From: Gnetum montanum
Taxonomy: Eukaryota; Streptophyta; Gnetopsida; Gnetales; Gnetaceae
NCBI GenBank assembly: GCA_015680685.1
Contig: MNCI01014639.1
Location: 62,001 to 126,000, forward strand
Length of the DNA stretch: 64,000 bases
Direction of reading: 5' to 3'
In this document: positions 36,430 through 46,420 of the stretch, piece by piece
Layout of the letters: every line of letters begins with the position of its first letter
How positions within the stretch are numbered: the stretch's first letter is position 1
Notes under the pieces: generated by a model
What the model was told of the DNA's origin: nothing
Databases searched by the model: none
Seen by the model: the letters and a program-made list of their open reading frames with translations, nothing else
Program-made: the position numbers and the translations under genes

Positions 36430-39400
36430 ATGAACACCGCAAACTCCACCACTACAACCACCCAAGTCACAGACCTTGTAGGCACCATGGCCGTTCAACA
36501 GCCCATGGTACAACCCGTAGTGGGGCCTCGCTGGTCTCTTAGATTGCAAGGGAGGAACCCATCATCTAACATTATAACTCAAGACTAGTACAATTTCATA
36601 TGCATGAAAATACAAGCCAGCCTAGCTGTGGACCGAGCTGAAATGGAAGTTAAGAGGCAATACGAACTTTTCTATAGGAGAGGACAAGAGTTCATTCCTT
36701 CCCCATACGATATCATCCCCCTTCCAGAGCCTTACTCTGAGCTCATTACACAACTCCTCTTGCAAAAGAGCTAGTCTCTAGATCAGCCTATAGTAAATCC
36801 TCAACTGGGAGAGGAGGATGAGTTCGCAGCCTAGTCCGAATATGAAGATTTGTATCATACGCTTAGTCCACAAACCTATGTCAACCCGTTGTTTCATCCA
36901 ACCACAGGGAAAATTACGTCCCTTCAACCATTTAGACTCACTCAAGCACAAATACCTCAACAAGAATCATCTGCACTTGTTCATGTTCCTCCTGCAATCG
37001 ACCCACAACTCAATACACTCCCTTTTTCTATTCTCCCTGTGGCAACCATAGCCCCATCCTCGCAAGTACAACCCCCTCAAAATGATGTAGGAACAACTTT
37101 CTCACCCCGAGTGATCGGGATGTCACATGTGAGACTGGCTTCTACGTCCACTCCTTATATCCACCGGATCCAAACCCACAGAGCCCCTTTCACTGCTGTA
37201 ACCCAACAAGTTCAGGGGTTTCCTATGCAAACCATGACTGGGCAATGGACGACGATTGGTGCTCAATCACATCAACACCCTCACTATAACATACCACCTA
37301 ACACAATTCCACCAGCCAACATTCCCCAAGTACAACCGCAATGACAGCAACAACCCCTTGCCTACAACGTTCCACCCCTAGTACCATCCGTTATAAATAT
37401 CCCGCAAGTACAGCCTCCAACTACACAACTTTCCATCTTCCAACCCACTATCCAACAATCTAATCTGTACACCATATAACATCCCCAACCTTCCATCTCA
37501 CTTGGCGCCCAAGACTGGGCTGACGCTAAAAAGCTAATGCAGGAACTAACCAACGAGGTTAAATGCCTTAAGACAACAGCTGATGGAGAGCTGAAGGTAG
37601 TATATTTTTATCACGATGACCCTATTAGCTCTTCGGTTCTACCCCTAACATTACCCAACGGTGTATCATTGCCTACACTAACTAAATACAATAGGGAGAC
37701 AGACCCCAATGCTCACCTTATAACATTTACACTAGAATGTGCATTACTCTAGGCATGGCCACATGCCATTTTGCGAGTGTTCCCTATGTCCCTCACAGGG
37801 AGAGCACTTGATTGGTATCGGGCTTTGCCAAGAAACTTGATATTTTCTCTAGAGGAGTTGTTACATCATTTTGTTACTAGGTTTAAGTATAACTTGAAAC
37901 CTGAAGCAACACTTGATAGCCTTATATAGGTCAAACAAGCACCTCTAGAACCTGTACAAAAATTCAATCAAAGGTGGAGTGCTGCTCTCAATGAGCTCCA
38001 TGAGCCGATCCCAGAGATGTATCTCCTCAACATTCTAAAGGGGCCTGTTAACGGATTTTTCAAATCCAAGTTATATTATCTCAATGCGCATAACCTCAAT
38101 CAAGCCTTTGTACAAATTAAAAACATAAAGGAGGTAGCCCAAAATAGCCACGATCCTACGTATTTAGCCTTTAAGAATCAACACAGTAAGAAAGATAAAG
38201 AAAAGGCTAGAAAAACTATAGCGGTAGTAGCGGAAACGCAACAAGCAAATGTGGGACAACAAAGTAAACCACCTATTTCCCCTACTAATTATGCTAAACC
38301 CACTCCCGCAACTGCACCAGAATTGTCCTCATCACAGAACCCAACACTGAATCGTACAAGAACCTTCCAGAGGAAAGAACCTTCTCAATACACACCACTA
38401 CCCATGAAACCATCCCAGTTGTTTGACCAACTCCTGAAGGCTGGATTAATGAAACATAAACAGTTATCCCCTACTTCTATCCAAAGACATGATCGGTTCT
38501 GTCAACTGGTTCAGAACCTGAGCTTCGCAACGCCGGATGAGCCTCCAATACCAAAAGGCTTTAGAATGGCCCACTTTTGCGACTATCACCAACGTAATGG
38601 GCATGGCACGAATTACTGTTTCACCCTAAAACAAGACATCCAACGAATGATCGATGGGGGTCAAATCACTTTTGATGAAGCCAACCCCATCCAACCACAA
38701 AACCAGGCCATGGGTGTGTATAAAGACCCTCTAAATACCAAAGAGGCATTGTACATGATCAACACAATCTACCTTAATAATGAAACTGAAACACCTAGCA
38801 TTAATACTATCTATTCTGACCATGACCAGCAAACACCTAATAAACCATTTGTGGTGCGTATTCTAGCCACTATACAAACATCTGTGCCTCAATCATCCTA
38901 CTCCCCTTAGAAGCCTTATGTCGTTAGAGTACCCCCTGCCATAGCAGCTTCTAATACCCCGACACACGAAAAATCATATGTGGTGTGCGTACCTCCCACC
39001 GCTACCACCGTAAACATACCAACACCTCCTATTCAACCCACTCCCTACATAGTCCAAGTATCACTTGCGCTAGCAACAATGGAGGTACAACCTCTAGCTA
39101 GACCAACCCCCTACATCGTTAGGATACCCGAACGTCCTAGTGATCACCAATCCTCTACTTCGCAAACACAAGACAAACCCAGCCCTTATGTCATCAGGGT
39201 ACCTAGCCAGCCTTCCGCTCAATCACATGCAACTGTCCAACAACAACCCCGCCTAACTCCATACGTAGTACGAATCCCAAAATAATTTCAGGCCCTAAAA
39301 CCAACCGCACCCCCACGCCACACATGAGAACGCCTAGTTGACAAGCTTACATGCAAACGCTTGGAGAAGAAGCATCAACGGCTAGCTGTAGGACCTCCTA

Positions 39401-40632
39401 AACCTACCCCACTCAACGCAGTACCCATGACATCATCTAACGATAAACCAAACACAGGACATGAGGGTGAATCATCCAAAAAACACAATACGCCTAAATC
39501 AATGATTCTGGGCAAAAACGACAAACCAACGATGCATGAAATAAAACTGTTGGGCCCAATGGACCAAGTCACCACTGATAAACATGCACCCAATAGTAGA
39601 GACCTAGCAACATCCCTAAGACAAGTCACGCAAGCGTTCAAACAAAAAAATACCTCACTGAGTTTATATGACCTAGTGCTAACATCTCAAACCCATCGCG
39701 AGGCTTTAGTGCGCATGTTAACATCTATCCCAGTAAGCAAGGACTTACCTCCAAATGAACCTTCAATTCTTGCAGTAATGTACTCACCCCAAGGGTCAAC
39801 TTCCAAGCCATTAAGTTTCCATAATGACAACATCAAGTTGGATGAGAAAAGGGGAGAGGCAACAACAGCCCCTATATTCATAACAATACGAGTAAACCAA
39901 TTCAAGATACATAGGGTCCATGTAGATGATGGAGCTACCACAAACGTAGTCCCATATCCCATCGTCGAACAACTAGGGCTTACAGAGCTAATCAAACCAA
40001 ACGCCACCACATTCTTGAAATCATTCAGTGGATCACGTGTCATAGTCAAAGGCACCATGACTTTAGACTTCATAGAAAGGGACCAATTCCCCACAACTGT
40101 TGAATTTATGGTAATTGATGAAATGCCAGGGTTCGACCTAATCTTGGGAAGGCCCTGGTTAGCCCAACTTAAAGTAGTCTCTTCACTCATTCATCAAGAA
40201 ATTCACCTGCCTTACGAAGGCAGTGAAATTGTTATACACGGGGAGGCTGCTACATCCATCATCTCATCGTACATAGACACAGACCAAGGCTCAGAGGTTA
40301 AGTTCGAAGAGCCTAGACAACACGACCTAAATGAACAACAACCGGTAGGTGATAATCCTTTAAATACAAAAGAAAACCTACCCAAAATAGAAATACCCAG
40401 GCCCGAAATCATACATACATAGCCTCACTTAGAAACCACAACTGACACAGAAATCACAGTACATGCAGGAGTGCAAGAAAACACTAATGCAGGAATAATT
40501 CCATCAGACATCCCTTGGGCTGAATTACCATTCAACGTGATCGGCAAAGGGGATGCTGAATATAGAATCATACCTGCTAATGCATTGCCTAACGTCAAAA
40601 TGAGAAAAATCAAAAAATTACTAAATCAATAA
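36430..40632 (+). pseudogene. Element A gag-protease
   Basis: One frame throughout, with about ten in-frame stops and no frameshift. ATG 36430 opens MNTANSTTTTTQ. Gag shows NFICMKIQASLAVDR and FFYRRGQEF-like blocks near 36590-36700, EFYHDDPIS-type core near 37600, RALDWYRALP near 37800-37830, and a zinc-knuckle-like CDYHQRNGHGTNYC near 38579-38620. A linker (38840-39285) holds seven PYVVRVP-type repeats. Protease has VHVDDGATTNV near 39920-39950 and FDLILGRPWLA near 40134-40170; the Asp-Asp-Gly replaces the commoner Asp-Ser/Thr-Gly. It ends KKLLNQ and TAA. Its role would be capsid formation and polyprotein cleavage. Confidence 0.92.
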
Positions 40633-40641
40633 ACAACACTT

Positions 40642-40894
40642 GGTCCAAAATGACGTTAAACTACAAACTGTCCAAAATGACGTTAAACTACAAACTATCC
40701 AAAATGATGTTAAACTACATTCCAAGTCCAGAATGACGTTAAACTATCATGTCCGCAACGACATAAAACTAGCCATAATCAGAGATGGCCGGTCAACCGA
40801 GAAATCCACCCATGTCATTCGAAACATCTCTTTCTTACGCTGGGGCCCGAAATGGCCTTAAACTACGCATATGGCCCGAAATGACCTTAAACTA
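40642..40894 (+). repeat. CTTAAACTA repeat block 1 of element A (after protease)
   Basis: Starts 10 bases after the gag-protease stop. Three to four near-identical units of GTCCAAAATGACGTTAAACTACAAACT are followed by degenerate units and two copies of GGCCCGAAATGGCCTTAAACTA type. Confidence 0.85.
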
Positions 40895-43800
40895 AATCAT
40901 CCATTTATACTTTGTTTTTATCCCAAATTTCGGCTCACTATTCGAATTTACGCTTGCATTCTCACGTTGTCAATAACAATTTTCGCGATTATCTTTTATT
41001 TATCATTACACTCCTACTTATAATTACATTCGTGCACTACACTTAAATCACAAAAACAAACCAAAATATTTTACATTGTTGTGTCATGTTTACAATTAAA
41101 CTCAAAATCGACAAAATTATTTTTTTATACGTATACATGTAATGATGTACAATCACAAGAGTTAACTCATTTTATTCATCTGTTCAAAACAACTCAAAAT
41201 TCTCAATTTACAATTCACGTATAAATTTGAGCTAGAATAATTTCACAACAAGAAAAACTAAACATCCAGGATGGGAGGATCGTCCCCTTTAGACCTGCTG
41301 GCATCATGGGCCCCTGCCCCACTGGGGCTAGCTTCTTAGACATCATCATTGCCTTGATCCTGAAAATGCAAAAGAAACAATCAACATAAGGACAAAAACA
41401 AAAACTTTCAAATATTATTTAGTGAATGAATTTCATAAAAATAAAATGCTTACCATAGGGGATCCCCCTAAACTGAATTCCAGTCGGTGAAGGATTTCCT
41501 CTTCTGAGACACTGGTCCAATTGGTCCCATCAAGGCCTAGGTCGACATCTGCCAAGGCCTTTCCCTTGTCAACAGCTGACTAGGTAGGATACTTTAAAGG
41601 GAATTCACCCACCAAAACCTCCCCAGAAGCGGTTGTAATCACCCTTGTAGGCGATTCCATCTCAATAGTTGTGTTTTGAGCAAAGGTATCGAACGCAGAG
41701 CGCAGACCCAGACCCTCCACAAACATTTTGAGTTGATGCTTTTAAGTGGATACTTCCTTCAACGATCTCTTATAATGATGCTTGTGGTTCTTTTTATCCT
41801 AACCCCATTTGCATACCTTGGAAGCGAAAGCCTTCCAATCTTGGCACTTGAGGTTTAGTAGATCCACTTGGGCATTATGCTCTGCTAGTTTCCAGGTCAG
41901 TGACGCGTGGTGATTGAGTAGGTTCCAGTATCTAGTATACGTGACCTCGGAAGTCTGCCAAGAGTGATCACCACTTAGTTTAGTAGAGGAAAACTCATAC
42001 AGAGCCTTGAGATTGTCACGCTCAACTGACAACTTGGAAACTTCCTTCTCCTTTTCTTGAACTTGCAACCATAATTGCTCGATGGAACGCCTACAAGTCC
42101 AAAGCGATTTGGCGTTGTGTACAAGACCCTCCACCACCTCCTCATAAACTAGCCTTGGTACCTACTCAACTTCTGGGGATAGTGTGGGAAAACTCTCTAT
42201 GCTAACTATCTCAGATGGATCCCACCTCAGTTTGGCACCTATGCACATGAAAAGAACAAATGCTAAAAAAACAAAAATGGGGTGTGAAACTCTAAAGCTG
42301 CAAACAACTCGATACATTTATACCTATCTCAGGGTGGGCTTCCTGAATATGTTCAACAACCTCCTCAGAGATACCAGCCACAAAATCCATTTTACTTGGC
42401 ATTTCGGTCCAAGTAAATGGTCCACGAGTGCGAGACGGACTAACCTCCATGGTCCTTTCAGGGGGAACCATTTTCATGGGCATGTCCAGCCGCATCTTTC
42501 TGGTTTCACTACCTTTGTCTGTAAGGAATAAAAAAAATAAAATTAAAACACCATAAAAAATGACTCACAAAGTAACATAATAAAATGAAAGAAAACATAC
42601 CATGTTCTTAGTCTCCTTTTAGGTTTGGAGGTTTGCCTAAGTCCAGTCTTCTCTTAACGAAGCTGCTGAACATTTCATCGACACCACTCTAGTCATCTAC
42701 CAGTTCAGTCTCGGTGGTGTCTTCCCTCAGTTCTTCTGTCTCTCCCACCTGATCTTTGCCCACATCCTCCTCCTCAGTCATTAACTCTATTGAAGCTTCC
42801 TCGACTTCAATGATAGTCTCTAATTCTTGCCTTCTCACTTCTCGAGTCGAGTCTGAAGGCATCAGTGGTATGTAAGTGGTCAAAATAAAAATTATGAATA
42901 AGATGAAAATGATAAAGCAATAAGTGTACTGAGTTTACTTACCTTGGACAGGCATCTTGAACCATATGTGCTTCACCCATGGCTCGTCCACATTTGAGGC
43001 CTCCTCGGTTGAACGTTCACACTTCGTCAGCTTCGACTTGGCCTTACCGATGGTCTCTTTGATGACCCGTTCTGCTCTCTTGGCAGTATAAGGCACGTTG
43101 TCTAGCTCCAACCCCACACTATCATGTGTGTGGATTGAGGTACCAAATGACCCCCTGTCATGATAGATATGGATTCATCAATTCCCTTAGGTGCATCTTG
43201 GGACTCGGCTGTTTCAAACAAATGGTTGATCCATGGGTGGGATAATTGTCCACGCGAACCACTAGAAACTCGGCTAAGCAGCAAAGAATGCAAAGGTAAA
43301 GTGGGCCTGTTCCTCGACATTTGAGTGCAATTGCACTATCTCCTTATGCAGGCCCGACAACAAAAATTGGGCCCAATTATAACACATTCCGATTTTTAAA
43401 ATGGTTCGCATAATATGTACAGCTTCAACACCAAGACTCCGCACCTGGGAAAGGGATTTAGGGAATACCCATGCCCTAAACAGGGGATATAGTTCATTAA
43501 CTTCTTTAACCTTTGACTTCCCCTACATAGGGAATCCCTTAGCACCCTTGGTAATGCCCAACCAATCGTCTAACTCGCGTACCATATGGAGCTCTTTATG
43601 AGCCTTGTCCAAAACTACATTTATACCATCCGCCGGTACACCAAACCAGTTCGAAAAGAATTCGGCTAATAAATGCAAGACTATCTTAACACCCTTAATT
43701 CCGGTGCTATAGTAAGAGACAGATTTGTAGAACGAATCAACAATTTCAATCATTTCGGCTATTGACACATTAGGGCTTGGAGTTGTAAAGAGCTCCATAA

Positions 43801-44092
43801 GACCGGTGTCATCTAAACAATGGACGATGGACAGCGGGGCATGAGTCTGCAACCATTTCTGAGCCTTACTGATCTCCCCAAACTTCATTGAGAGAGTACT
43901 CTCAGTTCGTCTTGTTGTGATAGGGTCTCCACTGGGAGGGACATCAACTGTAGATACAATTCGAAACCATCACATCAGTATAACCCCCGATGGTTGAACA
44001 AACACGTTAACACATCTAAAAAAATACTATCACTTACCTTTAGTAGTGGACTTAGAGGTGCTACCCAAGTCAGATTCACGAGGAAAAATGGG

Positions 44093-44206
44093 TCCCTTAT
44101 GCGACCAATCTTCATGCAACCACCCATGAGCCTTGCATTTTGTGAACGNTCCCTTATGCGGACCAATCTTCATGCAACCACCCATGAGCCTTGCATTTTG
44201 TGAACG
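44093..44206. repeat. 56-bp direct duplication around N; probable assembly artefact
   Basis: 44093-44148 and 44150-44206 are the same sequence except for one extra G, separated by N at 44149. It lies in exon 3 of the antisense gene and breaks its frame. An unmerged contig overlap is the simplest reading. Confidence 0.85.
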
Positions 44207-44989
44207 CTCTAGAAAACCGTTTGTGAAAATGGACAATGTCACTCTTGGTTTGAGCTAATACAGCTCCACGAAGAGTGGGACCTACCATAAAGGTCTCTAG
44301 AGCAGTATGAGCTAGGGTAAGCCCATCATCATTAATGCATGTTCCATCTAGGTTAACTTGGGGCCTACAAAAGAATGGTTGTCAAAATAGAAGCAAATGC
44401 CAAATGACAAAAAAATAGAAACGACAAGCTTAAACGATCTTACCTATCTACCCGGTACACTGTTCCAGGAGGGTTCTGGAATAGCATGTGTGCACGTGTA
44501 GCTAAAAATAGATTGTTGTTGAGATAATCCTGCCCTTGCAGCAATAGGGCCCACACGCGTGCTAACGGATGAGTAGACCTGGGCCCGCCAGAGGGATCAT
44601 TCTCGACTACAAGAGACCCCTCATCGATATCCTCCATGGAAACGACGATGTCCTTTGACGATCCTGGCAACATGACCTCAAGCACACTCCATGCCACTTG
44701 TTCACTCAGATGTGACCAGACCACCACTTTAAATCTGTCCAGGATAAAGGCACGGAATTCACACGCCCCTTCCCTGAACCATACTCCATTATTGTCAATG
44801 GTAAGATCCAGGCTAGGTTAATCGGCCTCAATGGGGCCAAACCATGCTAGTACTCTAACTAGCTCAACCACCAAGAGAAAAGGTTCAGTGTCCCTACAAG
44901 TAACCAAAATTCCACGGTAAATCAGCCATACATGAAAATGAGATGAAAAACAAAATTTCACATTGTAGGCCGACAATTAGAAAAATTAC

Positions 44990-45500
44990 TAATTGTTTAC
45001 GCTCAACAAATAGGCTGCCTAACTCGACGTATACGTTGTCAAAAACTATTTACACTTGGCGTATACGCTACCTAACACGGTGTATATGCTGTTGAATAAA
45101 CTGTTTACGCTCAATGTATATACGTCTTAAAAGACTTCAGCGTATATGCTATGCAAACAGTTTACGCTGAACGCTGTGCAAACAGTTTATGCTGAACACT
45201 GTGTAAACAGTTTACGTTGAACACTGTGTATACAATCAGCATATAGGCTGTAAAAAATAGTCAGCGTATATGCTGTGGAAATCATCTACGCTACATACTG
45301 ATGAAATCATCTACGCTGTATGTTGTTAAAGTCCTCTACTCTACACACTAGTCAAAATGACTACGCTGTACACTATAGATACCCTCTACGCCGCGAACCT
45401 ATAGACCCTCTACCCCGGGCGTATACATCGAAACCCTCTAAGCTAATTGTCTACGTCGGCGTATACACCGAAACTCTCTACGCTACGAAAACTATTTATG
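44990..45500 (-). repeat. GTATACGC / TACGCTG repeat array inside intron 1 of the antisense gene
   Basis: Many irregular copies of GTATACGCTG, TTTACGCTGAAC, AACACTGTGTAAACAG and CTCTACGC fill nearly all of intron 1 (44894-45554). The array resumes in the 5' region at about 45715-45900. It is the same vocabulary as in the leader and LTR of element A. Confidence 0.75.
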
Positions 45501-45932
45501 CCAAAATAACATGTACAGATAAAAATAACTAACAGAGGTAGGATTAGAGCCTACCTGTGTAACGATCCAGGCCACGATGGAACCCTCGGCCTGGGTAGAC
45601 ACTACAGCATGGCCTCGCTCTCCTCCGCAAAAGTCAGATGGGGTCCCTTCCTCCCCTAGCCTTCCACCTCCTTTCCCTTGCCCATTTTTGCGTTCTCTAC
45701 ATTGGGATTGATAGGTTTACGCTGAGGATTGAAACCGCTCATGCCTACGTTGAGCCTCTATGCCAGGGTCTGAGTCTCTACGCCGATGCTTGAACCTCTA
45801 TGCCGGAGTTGGAGGTTTACACTAGGGTTTGGTCTTCTATGCTTACACCGAGTCTCTACACTTACACTGAGGTTTACGCTCACGCTCGGTTCGCTTCAAG
45901 GTTCACGGTGCCTCCAAATGACGCCCCTGTAC

Positions 45933-45940
45933 TATTTATA
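45933..45940 (-). promoter_or_regulatory. TATA box for the element A antisense gene
   Basis: Minus strand GCTATAAATAGTAC, about 250 bases upstream of the proposed ATG at 45685. The core CTATAAATAG is identical to the box at the same relative place in element B (13857-13866). Confidence 0.65.
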
Positions 45941-46144
45941 GCGCCACCGCCGTAGCTGCCACTGCCGCCTTACATTTTAGTTTATTTTATTTTACTTATT
46001 ACTCATTTTAATTAAATTTGTTCAAAAATATAAAAAATATATATATAAAACAAGAAAAATACAACTACACGTTGATTCCCTCATAAACCAACTTCAGATG
46101 CCCACACCGAACATCCTAGCGCAAACTCTCTTATGTACATTATC

Positions 46145-46330
46145 AGGCCTGGTATGGCCTTAAACTACCATCACGGCCCGGTAAGGCCTTAAAATGCTAC
46201 ATACAAACCCCCTACGGCCTAGTATGGCCTTAAACTACCATGACAGCCCTGTAAGGCCTTAAACTGCCACCCACGGCACGGTAAGGCCTTAAACTTCCAT
46301 GCATCCTGGTGTGACGATAAACCACCATCA
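46145..46330 (+). repeat. CTTAAACTA repeat block 2 of element A (before RT)
   Basis: About six units of CGGCCCGGTAAGGCCTTAAACTACCA type, 25-40 bases apart. It lies 200 bases upstream of the antisense TATA box and about 90 bases ahead of the pol start. Confidence 0.85.
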
Positions 46331-46420
46331 TGCACGTGCACACGATTTAAGTTGCCTGAGAATATTGAACAATACTCATCACCTCATTCTGCTCTCTGTT
46401 TATTGGCAGGAGCAAGCCCG

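Larger units (their letters stand above)
41258..45685 (-). pseudogene. Element A antisense gene, eight exons, unknown function
   Basis: A spliced gene on the strand opposite to gag-pol. Proposed exons: 45685-45555, 44893-44444, 44364-44038, 43947-42943, 42852-42601, 42518-42324, 42238-41454, 41359-41258. All seven introns start GT and end AG (for example AAG|GTAAGTAAAC at 42942, TTCCTTACAG at 42519, AAG|GTAAGTG at 44037, GCATTTTCAG at 41360), and each join keeps the frame. Introns 2-7 are 79-94 bp; intron 1 is 661 bp and full of TACGCTG repeats. The product would be roughly 1,050 residues: basic start, a region with VVWSHLSEQ and LFLATRAHMLFQNPP, the exon 4 block (IEIVDSFYKSV, YNWAQFLLSGLHKE), an acidic exon 5, a coiled coil in exon 7, and the end PPILDV. 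Some stops and one frameshift in exon 4 show decay. No signal peptide or membrane segment is seen. Related genes occur in B, C, F and G. Confidence 0.8.

Noticed and set aside
40642-40894. Spaced short repeats considered as a CRISPR array
   Set aside because: Repeats are diverged and contiguous rather than separated by unique spacers, and the context is a plant retrotransposon.
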